A DNA stretch of 43,839 nucleotides. It comes from Bradyrhizobium sp. (GTDB lineage: Bacteria; Pseudomonadota; Alphaproteobacteria; Rhizobiales; Xanthobacteraceae). The DNA is taken from positions 1 to 43,839 of the forward strand of contig NZ_JAURXB010000256.1 in assembly GCF_030654605.1 (NCBI RefSeq). Direction: 5' to 3'. Below the pieces are notes generated by a model. The model was not told the DNA's origin. It was given only the letters and a program-made list of their open reading frames with translations, and made no database searches. Every line of letters starts with the position of its first letter. Positions within the stretch are counted from its first letter, which is position 1. Position numbers and translations under genes: made by a program. Positions 8,709 to 15,575 of the stretch are shown piece by piece.

Positions 8709-9199
8709 CCCAGCCCCCGCCAGACGAGGATTCCGACAATCGCATCGTGGCGGTAACGCTCGACGAGGAATCGATCGGGCGTTCCGGCCCGGATATCGAG
8801 CACGAGCGGGCGATCGCGATCTACGATCTGGTGGAGAAAAACCTGTTCGCGCCCGAGGGCGCCGACAACGGGCCGTTCACCCTGCATATCGGCATCACCG
8901 GCAACCGGCTGATGTTCGACATCCGCCGCGAGGACGGCACGCCCGTGGTGGCGCATCTGTTGTCGCTGACGCCGTTCCGGCGGATCGTGAAGGACTATTT
9001 CATGATCTGCGACAGCTATTACCAGGCGATCCGTACCGCCACCCCGGACAAGATCGAGGCCATCGACATGGGCCGCCGCGGCATTCACGACGAGGGCTCG
9101 CGCACCCTGCAGGAACGGCTGAAGGGCAAGGTGCGGCTCGATTTCGAAACCGCCCGCCGGCTGTTTACGCTGATCACCGTTCTGCACTGGAAGGGTTAG
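8705..9199 (+). CDS. UPF0262 family protein
   Basis: A 164-residue protein of the UPF0262 family, found next to hisD across Rhizobiales. Recognisable parts are [14 protein letters not shown] near the N-terminus, [13 protein letters not shown], the [19 protein letters not shown] stretch and the [11 protein letters not shown] motif. No catalytic motif or membrane segment is evident; function is unknown. The ATG at 8705 overlaps the hisD stop and the gene ends seven bases before the phosphatase gene, so hisD, this gene and the phosphatase gene form one operon. Confidence 0.9.
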   Translation: MTQPPPDEDSDNRIVAVTLDEESIGRSGPDIEHERAIAIYDLVEKNLFAPEGADNGPFTLHIGITGNRLMFDIRREDGTPVVAHLLSLTPFRRIVKDYFMICDSYYQAIRTATPDKIEAIDMGRRGIHDEGSRTLQERLKGKVRLDFETARRLFTLITVLHWKG

Positions 9200-9205
9200 T
9201 CTCCC

Positions 9206-9670
9206 ATGGAGACGCCGCGCGCGCGCACCCCGCAGGCCGTGCTGTTCGCGTGCGGTCTCAACAGCGTGCGCTCGCCGATGGCCGCAAGTCTGCTGCAGCA
9301 GATGTTTCCCCACGCGCTCTACGTCAAATCCGCCGGCGTCCGCAAGGGCGAGCTCGATCCGTTCGCGGTCGCGGTGATGGCGGAACTGGGCCAGGACATA
9401 TCGGAACACAAGCCGACCACCTTCGAGGAACTCGACGACTGGGAAGGGCTGAATTTCGACCTCATCATCACGCTGTCGCCCGAAGCGCACCACAAGGCGC
9501 TGGAACTGACCCGCACAGTGGCGGCCGACGTCGAATATTGGCCGACCCACGATCCCACCGGCGCCGAAGGCAATCGCGAGCAGAAGCTGCAGGCCTACCG
9601 CGAGGTCTGCGACACCCTGCTGCTGCGGATCCGCAAGCGGTTTTCCAAGGTCGGTGCGGCGAGCGGGTGA
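9206..9670 (+). CDS. Low molecular weight protein tyrosine phosphatase-like protein
   Basis: A 154-residue protein with the LMW-PTP/arsenate reductase fold. The P-loop C(X)5RS is C16-GLNSV-R22-S, and the general acid lies in the THDPTG loop (D116-P117), as in LMW phosphatases. An arsenate reductase role cannot be excluded, because the ArsC (thioredoxin type) and LMW-PTP families share the P-loop, but no ars genes are nearby. It is the third gene of the hisD operon. Confidence 0.88.
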   Translation: METPRARTPQAVLFACGLNSVRSPMAASLLQQMFPHALYVKSAGVRKGELDPFAVAVMAELGQDISEHKPTTFEELDDWEGLNFDLIITLSPEAHHKALELTRTVAADVEYWPTHDPTGAEGNREQKLQAYREVCDTLLLRIRKRFSKVGAASG

Positions 9671-9676
9671 GTTCTT

Positions 9677-9800
9677 CCCTCTCCCGCACTTGCGGGGGAG
9701 GGTGCCGAGCGCCAGCGAGGCGGGTGGGGGCTCTCTCCGCGAGTTCCGAAGCCGAGACAGCCCCCACCCCAGCCCTCCCCCGCAAGAGCGGGAGAGGGGG
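9677..9800. repeat. Extragenic palindrome, family C copy 1
   Basis: Outer arms CCCTCTCCCGC and GCGGGAGAGGG enclose a second pair of G-rich and C-rich tracts (GGTGGGGGCT/AGCCCCCACC). Related copies lie at 28881-29051 and 42610-42780. It fills most of the gap between the phosphatase gene and maf. Confidence 0.85.
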
Positions 9801-9885
9801 CACACCGAGCGTGGTTGTCTCCCCCAGCCCCTTCCGATAGGTTCCGCGCAAATTTCGCCCCGCCCTCCCGCCGACGAATCCCCGC

Positions 9886-10509
9886 ATGCTAGGCCGCCCC
9901 AAATTCGTTCTCGCCTCCGGTTCGCCGCGTCGGCTCAGCCTGCTCAACCAGGCCGGCATCGAGCCCGATGCGCTGCGTCCGGCCGATGTCGACGAGACCC
10001 CGAAGCGGGGTGAGCTGCCGCGCGCCTGCGCCAACCGGCTGGCCCGCGCCAAGGCCGACGCCGCGCTCAAATCGGTGCAGCTCGACGACGAATTGCGCGG
10101 CGCCTTCATCCTCGCCGCCGATACCGTGGTCGCGGTCGGCCGCCGCATCCTGCCCAAGGCCAATTTGGTCGACGAGGCCTCGCAATGCCTGCGGCTGCTG
10201 TCCGGGCGCAACCACCGGGTCTACACCGCGATCTGCCTGGTGACGCCGAAGCAGGCCTTCCGCCAGCGCCTGATCGAGACCAGGGTGCGCTTCAAGCGCC
10301 TCAGCGAGGACGATATCCAAGCCTATATCGGCTCCGGCGAATGGCGCGGCAAGGCCGGCGGCTACGCCGTGCAGGGCATCGCCGGCTCGTTCGTGGTCAA
10401 GATGGTCGGCTCCTACACCAATATCGTCGGCCTGCCGCTCTACGAGACGGTCACCCTGCTCGGCGGCGAGGGTTTTCCGATCCGCTTCGGCTGGATCAAT
10501 GCCAGCTGA
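9886..10509 (+). CDS. maf: Maf-like nucleoside triphosphate pyrophosphatase
   Basis: Maf proteins hydrolyse non-canonical or selected nucleoside triphosphates to monophosphates and have been linked to septum formation. The 207 residues contain the family motifs LASGSPRR (10-16), LAADTVV (about 76-82) and [10 protein letters not shown] (about 156-165), in the right order. The gene overlaps yacG by 11 bases. In several Rhizobiales I recall infA just upstream; here the space holds a repeat instead. Confidence 0.93.
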   Translation: MLGRPKFVLASGSPRRLSLLNQAGIEPDALRPADVDETPKRGELPRACANRLARAKADAALKSVQLDDELRGAFILAADTVVAVGRRILPKANLVDEASQCLRLLSGRNHRVYTAICLVTPKQAFRQRLIETRVRFKRLSEDDIQAYIGSGEWRGKAGGYAVQGIAGSFVVKMVGSYTNIVGLPLYETVTLLGGEGFPIRFGWINAS

Positions 10510-10693
10510 GCCGCCCAAACCGGGCGCTCCCGGCCCGGGGGCAGCAAAGAAGTGCCCGATCTGCGGCAAGCCGGCCCATGAGGCCTCCAAACCGTTCTGC
10601 TCCGAGCGCTGCCGCGACGTCGACCTGAACCGCTGGCTGTCGGGCTCCTACGTGGTTCCAGGCCGGCCGGAGGCCGACGAAGAGGCCGATTAG
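10499..10693 (+). CDS. yacG: DNA gyrase inhibitor YacG, zinc-binding
   Basis: A 64-residue YacG protein with four zinc-binding cysteines: C19 and C22 in CPICGKP, C34 and C38 in [15 protein letters not shown]. YacG binds GyrB and inhibits gyrase in E. coli. The length and the RDVDLNRWL signature fit the family. It overlaps the 3' end of maf, so the two are translated from one message. Confidence 0.95.
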   Translation: MPAEPPKPGAPGPGAAKKCPICGKPAHEASKPFCSERCRDVDLNRWLSGSYVVPGRPEADEEAD

Positions 10694-10940
10694 CAAAATA
10701 TCGAAAACAACCCCATGCACAGATAGGATGTCGTTTGCCGACATGGGGATGACGGACGCCAGCCGCCCGGCATTCACCCCGTCAGCGATGCCGGTGAAAT
10801 CGTCAATTTACGTTGTTTTCCAGCCATTTGACGGCACAGGCGAAGCCGGGCCCGCCACGCCGTAGCCGAAGGCGAAGGCGGGTGGACACAGCCCCCCGGC
10901 CTGACTATAAACCGGCGCTCCCGGGCCATTGCCGGGCAGT
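10694..10940. other. Intergenic stretch between yacG and tRNA-Phe
   Basis: No gene is supported in these 247 bases. The first part (about 10694-10760, containing TATCGAAAACAACCCC) and the G+C-rich part around 10845-10890 both resemble sequences I remember as dispersed in Bradyrhizobium genomes, though neither recurs elsewhere in this window. The tRNA promoter lies at 10883-10911. Confidence 0.45.
10883..10911 (+). promoter_or_regulatory. Sigma-70-type promoter of tRNA-Phe
   Basis: A -35 box TGGACA (10883-10888) and a -10 box TATAAA (10906-10911) are separated by exactly 17 bases and each differs from consensus at one position. The tRNA begins 30 bases after the -10 box. Confidence 0.6.
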
Positions 10941-11016
10941 GCCCGGGTAGCTCAGTTGGTAGAGCATGCGACTGAAAATCGCAGTGTCGGTGGTTCGATC
11001 CCGCCCCCGGGCACCA
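10941..11016 (+). tRNA. tRNA-Phe (GAA)
   Basis: A complete 76-base tRNA with encoded CCA. The acceptor stem GCCCGGG (10941-10947) pairs with CCCGGGC (11006-11012). The anticodon stem TGCGA/TCGCA encloses CTGAAAA with anticodon GAA. The T loop is TTCGATC. It closes the conserved murA-yacG block and borders an accessory patch. Confidence 0.97.
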
Positions 11017-11098
11017 TTTTGGAACGACTGGTTGTCTCCTCCTTCGACGACGCTGCGTTTCGTTGCGCGTCGCCCGAGCCGAGGTGTAATCTTAAGTC

Positions 11099-11311
11099 AT
11101 GAAACAGCCGATCATCTCACGCAGCCCTGACATCATGGGCGGCTCCGCCGTATTTCACGGGACGAGAGTTCCGGTGCAGACCTTGCTCGACTATCTCGAA
11201 GCCGGCGAGTCGATTGACGATTTCCTCGAAGGGTTTCCGTCGGTGACGCGGGAGCAGGTTATCGCGTTCCTGGAGGAGGCCAGGGCGCGAGTGGTTGACG
11301 CAGCCTCGTGA
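11099..11311 (+). CDS. DUF433 protein, likely antitoxin
   Basis: A 70-residue DUF433 protein with the pattern ISRSPDIMGGSAVFHGTRVPVQTLLDYLEAGESIDDFLEGFPSVTREQVIAFLEEA, a small winged-helix-like domain. DUF433 genes commonly pair with DUF5615 PIN-like genes and are thought to be antitoxins. Here the stop overlaps the GTG of such a gene (GTGA overlap at 11308-11311), which supports coupled translation. The module lies 83 bp behind tRNA-Phe. Confidence 0.88.
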   Translation: MKQPIISRSPDIMGGSAVFHGTRVPVQTLLDYLEAGESIDDFLEGFPSVTREQVIAFLEEARARVVDAAS

Positions 11312-11631
11312 GGATTCTGATCGACGAATGCGTCGATTGGCGGCTCGCCCGCGATATCCCCGGACATAGCGTCAAGACCGCCCGCCAGATGGGCTGGACG
11401 ACCATCAAGAACGGAGAATTGCTGGCGCTCGCCGCAGCCGAATTCGATATTTTTGTTACGGTGGATCGGAACCCGTCTTTTCAACAGAACCTGGGCTCGT
11501 ACCCGCTCGCGGTGATCGTGCTTGCCGCGACGTCCAATCGGCTTGCCGATTTGCAGCCGCTGCTACCGAAACTGCTGGCGGCCATCGGACGCGCGCAACC
11601 TGGCACGGCCGAATTCATTGGCGCAGATTAG
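11308..11631 (+). CDS. DUF5615 PIN-like protein, likely toxin
   Basis: A 107-residue PIN-like protein. Conserved acidic positions are visible in RILIDECVDWRLARDI near the N-terminus (D5, E6), in NGELLALAAAEFDIFVTVDRN (E34, D43, D49 approximately) and in the basic-hydrophobic C-terminal half. PIN-like folds cleave RNA with a metal ion held by such residues, so an RNase toxin paired with the DUF433 protein is the likely reading, by analogy. It starts with GTG inside the end of the upstream gene. A half-palindrome arm begins 33 bases after the stop. Confidence 0.85.
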   Translation: MRILIDECVDWRLARDIPGHSVKTARQMGWTTIKNGELLALAAAEFDIFVTVDRNPSFQQNLGSYPLAVIVLAATSNRLADLQPLLPKLLAAIGRAQPGTAEFIGAD

Positions 11632-11663
11632 GGAAAAGCACAGGTATCAGACGTGACCAAGTG

Positions 11664-11685
11664 AGTGCACCGTCATCGTAATTCC
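11664..11685 (+). repeat. Single arm of the AGTGCACTGTCACC palindromic unit
   Basis: The sequence AGTGCACCGTCATCGTAATT plus CC matches the right arm of the palindromic unit at 12885-12947 with two to three changes. The partner arm is not next to it. It faces the arm at 11904-11922 in inverted orientation, so the two bracket the DUF2336 fragment. Confidence 0.6.
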
Positions 11686-11743
11686 GCTAAAGAGGTCGAG
11701 GCGGATGAGACCGAGAAGGGCGCAAATCGCGCGTTTGAAAACC

Positions 11744-11907
11744 GGCCTTGGCGATGACTTGCACCACGCCGGGGTTTTCATTGAGGATCGCCCGTTCGGC
11801 GGTCTCGATCGGGCAGCGGGCGAGCACCGACAGGGCCATTGCCGCCTGTTCGAAGTCTTGCGCGCTCGGCCTTGTGAACGCTTCCTTCGCCGAGGTCATG
11901 CCAGTTG
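11744..11907 (-). pseudogene. Fragment of a DUF2336 gene
   Basis: About 164 bases are nearly identical to part of the complete DUF2336 gene on the same strand (matching bases begin at 15795 there). The encoded stretch FEQAAMALSVLARCPIETAE continues to about VVQVIAKA in both, with N/D and a few other differences; beyond that the fragment runs into unrelated sequence on both sides. No start or domain-complete frame remains. It is bracketed by inverted AGTGCACNGTCA arms at 11664-11685 and 11904-11922, as though a piece of the gene had been picked up by a small mobile or recombining unit. Confidence 0.8.
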
Positions 11908-11955
11908 CGGTGACAGTGCACTAAACATTCCCCCTGATTGGGCCCACTGACTCCA
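11904..11955. repeat. AGTGCACTGTCACC palindromic unit, copy 1 (degenerate)
   Basis: Left arm TTGCGGTGACAGTGCACT (11905-11922), conserved spacer AAACATTCCCCCTGATT, and a decayed right arm GGGCCCACTGACTCC. The layout matches the better copy at 12885-12947. It separates the DUF2336 fragment from the HigBA-like genes. Confidence 0.65.
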
Positions 11956-11975
11956 GAACTCCTGAAACACCGCTC

Positions 11976-12272
11976 TCACGCCGCCTTGTACGAGGTGATC
12001 TTCCTGATCTGCGGCGCGAGCACGTCTTCGGCGGTTTCGAGATCGAAGCGCGCCTGGATGTTCATCCAGAACGCGGCGCCGGTCTTGAAGAATTTGCCGA
12101 GCCGCAGCGCGGTGTCGGCGGTAACGGGCTTTTCCTCGCGCGCGATGCGTTCGATCCGGGTGCGCGGCACGTTCAGCGCGGCGGCGACCGCGTAGGGTGT
12201 CAGCTTGAGCGGAACGAGAAATTCTTCCCGCAGGATTTCACCGGGATGAACCGGCGGAAGTTTCTTTGCCAT
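11976..12272 (-). CDS. higA: HigA-like antitoxin, XRE/HTH family
   Basis: A 98-residue HigA-type antitoxin. It has the family opening MAKKLPPVHPGEILREEFLVPL, an HTH region (about residues 25-60: AVAAALNVPRTRIERIAREEKPVTADTALRLGKFF) and the GAAFWMNIQARFDLE segment typical of HigA. The protein binds its own promoter and the toxin. The ATG at 12272 is chosen because homology starts there; five extra upstream residues are possible. It follows the toxin gene after 41 bases, the toxin-first order usual for higBA. Confidence 0.9.
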   Translation of the reverse strand: MAKKLPPVHPGEILREEFLVPLKLTPYAVAAALNVPRTRIERIAREEKPVTADTALRLGKFFKTGAAFWMNIQARFDLETAEDVLAPQIRKITSYKAA

Positions 12273-12313
12273 GTGCAAACGCCTCATCGGTGGCCATAAT
12301 CGGCCGGTTTTGG

Positions 12314-12598
12314 CTAGTGATAGTCAATTATCTCCACGTCTTCGGGACCTGTATCGCTCCATCTGAAAACGACGCGCCATTGATCGTTGATGCGGATCGA
12401 GTGCTTACCCGCCAAATCGCCCTTGAGAGCTTCAAGGCGGTTTCCGGGAGGCGACTTCAAGGCCTCGAGAAAGGTGGCAGCGTCCACCATAATCAGTTTC
12501 CGGCGAGCCACCTTGGCGAGATTTGCCGGGAAACCTTTCGGGACCATGCGGCCCTGAAGGATCGGTTCGGCAAACCTCCCCTTGAAGCTCCTGATCAT
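12314..12598 (-). CDS. higB: HigB/RelE-type mRNA interferase toxin
   Basis: A 94-residue toxin of the HigB/RelE superfamily (plasmid maintenance system killer type). Recognisable parts are MIRSFKGRFAEPILQG at the start, RRKLIMVDAATFLEALKSPPGNRLEALKGDLAGKHSIRIND, and the C-terminal QWRVVFRW strand that carries the conserved W-R pair. Such toxins cleave mRNA on the ribosome. The ATG at 12598 sits two bases from a perfect operator palindrome with no Shine-Dalgarno sequence between, so translation may be leaderless or start at a nearby upstream codon. The antitoxin gene follows. Confidence 0.9.
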   Translation of the reverse strand: MIRSFKGRFAEPILQGRMVPKGFPANLAKVARRKLIMVDAATFLEALKSPPGNRLEALKGDLAGKHSIRINDQWRVVFRWSDTGPEDVEIIDYH

Positions 12599-12600
12599 GA

Positions 12601-12631
12601 GCAATACGTATCTCGTTGAGATACGTATTGC
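12601..12631 (-). promoter_or_regulatory. HigBA operator palindrome
   Basis: GCAATACGTATCTC (12601-12614) and GAGATACGTATTGC (12618-12631) form a perfect 14-bp inverted repeat with a 3-base centre. A related half-site CGTATCTCGATGAGA follows at about 12640-12654. Its place directly upstream of the toxin start fits autoregulation by the HigA-like antitoxin. Confidence 0.75.
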
Positions 12632-12884
12632 AAGGCTTTCGTATCTCGATGAGAAGCCATCGGCGAGCCGCGCGGCTGTGCCGCCAGCATAATGACGCGA
12701 ATGTCCTGGCGATGGGCGGACGGACGATCGGCGACGCGGTTGCAAGAGGCATCGACCTCAAGGGTTCATTTCGCCGGGATGTATCGGCGGAAGATTTTTG
12801 CCATGCGCGAACGCTCGTCCACGTCGCTACCTCTCATGCCGGCTTGCTTCTCGGAGACGTTGCCAATCCAAGGAATACCAGCAC
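12632..12884 (-). pseudogene. Decayed stretch with a remnant of a second HigA start
   Basis: No intact gene is present. Around 12765-12810 the minus strand reads ATGGCAAAAATCTTCCGCCG followed by CCCGGCGAAATGA, which parallels the start of the HigA-like gene (ATGGCAAAGAAACTTCCGCC ... CCCGGTGAAATC) but is frameshifted and soon stops. Weaker resemblance continues toward 12735. It looks like the residue of a duplicated or earlier toxin-antitoxin module. Confidence 0.4.
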
Positions 12885-12947
12885 GGAATTACGGTGACAG
12901 CGCACTAAACATTCCGCCTCATTAAGTGCACTGTCACCGCAATTTCC
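12885..12947. repeat. AGTGCACTGTCACC palindromic unit, copy 2
   Basis: The best copy in the window: left arm GGAATTACGGTGACAGCGCA plus CT (12885-12906), spacer AAACATTCCGCCTCATTA, right arm AGTGCACTGTCACCGCAATT plus TCC (12925-12947). The spacer matches that of copy 1. I recall similar sequences beside Y1-transposase (RAYT) genes in other Proteobacteria, but no transposase gene is present here. Confidence 0.75.
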
Positions 12948-12970
12948 TCATCAAACTGCTGGAGCAGCGA

Positions 12971-15241
12971 CTACATGTCGATGCTCATCGACAGGAGATA
13001 GGTGCGCGGTGCTCCCAGGAAGAACGTTCCGAATGAAGCCACGCTGGACCAGTAGCTCTCACCGGTTACGTTCTGAACGTTCGCGCGGAAGATCGTCTTC
13101 TTGCCGTTGATCGCCGTCGTGTAGCGGGCGCCGAGATCGAGCCGCGTCCAATCCGGAATCGGCTGCTTGTTCGCTGCATCGACGAATTGCCTGCCGGTGT
13201 AGATGACTGCCCCGTTCAAAGTGAGCCCTCGCACCCACGGGAGGTCCCACTCGACTCCAATATTGGCCTGGACGTTCGGAACGCCAATTGGCGTATTGCC
13301 CACGTTCGCCGCAATGGCGGTCTTCGTCAGGGTGCCATCCAGCAGCGAAACGCCTCCGAGGACACGAACATCGGGCATGAGTTCGCCGAAGACGTTGAAC
13401 TCGAGGCCGCGTACCTGGGTTTCGGCGGTCGCCCCGAACCGCCCGGCCAACAGTTCGCCACTCGGCTTCGATATTTCGAAGGCGCTGAAGGTGGTGGCGA
13501 ACTTGCCAAAGTCCACCTTGATGCCGGCCTCGTACTGCCTGGCGATGTAGGGCGGGAGCACTTCGCCGAAGTTGGAAGCGTTGTTCGGCGCCACGTCGCC
13601 CTTGCTCAATCCCTCGATGTAGTTGGCATAGAGAGAGACGTTGTCCCACGGCCGGACGACAAGACCGACCACGGGAGTAGTCGCGCTCTTGTCGGAGGAG
13701 TTCGTCAGCGTTCCGACATTGGAGAGATAGTTGTTCACCTCGACGCCCTGGCGCCGGACGCCCAACGTCAACAGGACGCGCTCGTCGAGTACGGACAAGG
13801 TGTCGGCAATCGAGAGCGCCGTGAGATTACTTTCCGAGAGTCGGGGGCGTCCGGGAATCTCGTTTGCAAACTGAGTTGGCGCGATCGTCGGACTGTAGAT
13901 GTTCGACGTCACCGCGGTGCCGTTGGTGGTCCGCCGGAAAAGTTCGTCGTGATAGACTGAACCCTGGAAGGTGACGGCATGACGAACGAACCCAGTATCG
14001 AACCGGGCGCGGACGCCGCCATCATAGGTGTGCCGATCGATGCCGAGCCCGAAGAATCCCGGCGTCGAGGTGGTGTTGCCGAGGGCATTGGTGATCGTCG
14101 GGAGTCCGAAGAAGCGTTCGACATCGGTCTTCGATCCACCGACGTCGGCGAACAATGTAACCTGATCGCTGACATCGTATTCGTTGCGCCACAACACAGA
14201 CTGATCGCTGATGCGCGACCATTCCCAGGGTTGTGTCACGTTCAACCGGCCATCCGGCGCCTTGGGCACTTGCAGGCCGGGCGCCACGAGGAAGGGACGC
14301 ATCGGAGCATCGAACCGATCGGTCTGGGCGATGAGGTAGAGCCAGGACCTGAACCGCTCGCCCTGGTAGTCGAGAGCCAGCGATCCGACACCCGTCGTTT
14401 CGGATTGCCGGTCAATGGGCGTTTCGCCGCCGCGCAGGCTGCCGTTGGCGCGCACGCCCCATTCCTTGCGGTCGCCGTAGCGCCTCGCGACGTCCAAGTG
14501 ACCGCCGAACCGCGCGTTCGAACCGTAACCCGCGGTGAAGCGGGTCAAGTCCTCTCCCGCACGTTTCGGCACAACATTGATGACGCCGCCGACGCCGCCA
14601 TTGGGCGCGATGCCCGATAGCGCGGCTGAGGGACCCTTGAGCACTTCGAGGCGCTCGACGTATTCCGTGAAGATGCGGTAGCTCGGTGCGATCCCGTAAA
14701 GACCCTCGAACGCAAACTCGCCGTTGTTGCCTTCGTTGATCGGGAAGCCGCGAATGTTAAAGGAATCGAGCAGACCGCCCGTTGGGTGGGAGCTGCGCAC
14801 CGAAGGATCCAGGATCAAGGCATCCGCACCCGTCGCCGCCTGCTGATCCCGGATGAACTTGTCCGTGTAGCTCGCCACATTGAACGGTGACCTCATCGTG
14901 GGAGTGTTTCCGAGCATTCCCAGCCGTCCGCCCCGAGCGACCTGGCCGCCTGCAAAGGCGGGCACGACACCCGGCTGCGATTGCACCGCGACGGTTTCGG
15001 TTTGTGCGCCAGGCGCCGTGATGCGTCGTGAAGTTGATCGGACCCGGGCGGCATTTCGCTTGGTCGGCGCACGGCGAGCCGACTGTTGGGTCGGAGCATC
15101 GACGGTAACGGGTGGAAGGGAGGCGCCGCTTTGCGGCGTTTGCGATTGAGCGGGCGATCCGAACCACGCCAGAAACGCCACTCCACCCAGCAGTGCCGTA
15201 CCAAAGCGGCCTACCATCCCAACCCCACCAGCGCGTCGCAT
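12971..15241 (-). CDS. TonB-dependent siderophore receptor
   Basis: A 756-residue outer-membrane receptor that imports a ferric siderophore using energy from TonB. After a signal peptide (hydrophobic FGTALLGGVAFLAWFGSPAQSQ) comes a basic, proline-rich linker, then the plug domain with LLDSFNIRGFPINEGN and VERLEVLKGPSAALSG ... GGVINVVPKR, all typical of the FhuA/ferrichrome subgroup. The rest is a 22-strand barrel ending in the aromatic-rich GAPRTYLLSMSIDM. No N-terminal STN signalling domain and no neighbouring FecI/FecR-like genes are seen, so it is probably controlled by iron regulators; I could not identify a convincing Irr or Fur box. The ATG at 15241 is chosen because the signal peptide follows it; the frame is open further upstream. 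Confidence 0.93.
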   Translation of the reverse strand: MRRAGGVGMVGRFGTALLGGVAFLAWFGSPAQSQTPQSGASLPPVTVDAPTQQSARRAPTKRNAARVRSTSRRITAPGAQTETVAVQSQPGVVPAFAGGQVARGGRLGMLGNTPTMRSPFNVASYTDKFIRDQQAATGADALILDPSVRSSHPTGGLLDSFNIRGFPINEGNNGEFAFEGLYGIAPSYRIFTEYVERLEVLKGPSAALSGIAPNGGVGGVINVVPKRAGEDLTRFTAGYGSNARFGGHLDVARRYGDRKEWGVRANGSLRGGETPIDRQSETTGVGSLALDYQGERFRSWLYLIAQTDRFDAPMRPFLVAPGLQVPKAPDGRLNVTQPWEWSRISDQSVLWRNEYDVSDQVTLFADVGGSKTDVERFFGLPTITNALGNTTSTPGFFGLGIDRHTYDGGVRARFDTGFVRHAVTFQGSVYHDELFRRTTNGTAVTSNIYSPTIAPTQFANEIPGRPRLSESNLTALSIADTLSVLDERVLLTLGVRRQGVEVNNYLSNVGTLTNSSDKSATTPVVGLVVRPWDNVSLYANYIEGLSKGDVAPNNASNFGEVLPPYIARQYEAGIKVDFGKFATTFSAFEISKPSGELLAGRFGATAETQVRGLEFNVFGELMPDVRVLGGVSLLDGTLTKTAIAANVGNTPIGVPNVQANIGVEWDLPWVRGLTLNGAVIYTGRQFVDAANKQPIPDWTRLDLGARYTTAINGKKTIFRANVQNVTGESYWSSVASFGTFFLGAPRTYLLSMSIDM

Positions 15242-15575
15242 TCCAGAAAGTCCCCCATCAACAGCACGCTGCCCAACGTGCAATAGTTCTACGCTCGGCC
15301 TGCAACGATCATGGATCGAAGATCCGCGCTCCGCTTCCGAATCCGGCTCATACTTTTTGGCCCGGTGAATCAGCGCTCCTGCTGACTCGCACTCCGGATT
15401 GTTTGCCTGTGTCTTGTCGGCAAACTTCGATCGCCAGCGATCTGCAACGCTCTTTAGATAGGCGCTATGGTGACCGCAACGCAAATGCGACCGATACGAA
15501 TTAGAATGCTTCGATCATCGACGACTCGACCTCGATCACATCGTGTTTGGAGAGTTTCTAATGATGTCTTGAAAT
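15242..15575. other. Intergenic region between the receptor and DUF2336 genes
   Basis: 334 bases without a supported gene. It must hold the receptor promoter (minus strand). An imperfect dyad ATTAGAA-TGC-TTCGATC at about 15500-15516 is the only motif that vaguely resembles an iron-control element, and it is too weak to call. Confidence 0.4.

Noticed and set aside
12692..12925. Plus-strand 77-codon frame
   Set aside because: It overlaps the palindromic unit and the HigA remnant on the other strand and has no coding features.
11664..12947. Integron cassette array with attC sites
   Set aside because: The palindromes lack the RYYYAAC/GTTRRRY core sites and no integrase gene is seen; a REP/RAYT-type origin fits better.
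15499..15517. Irr-type iron control element upstream of the siderophore receptor
   Set aside because: The dyad is imperfect and about 260 bases from the start codon; not enough to call.
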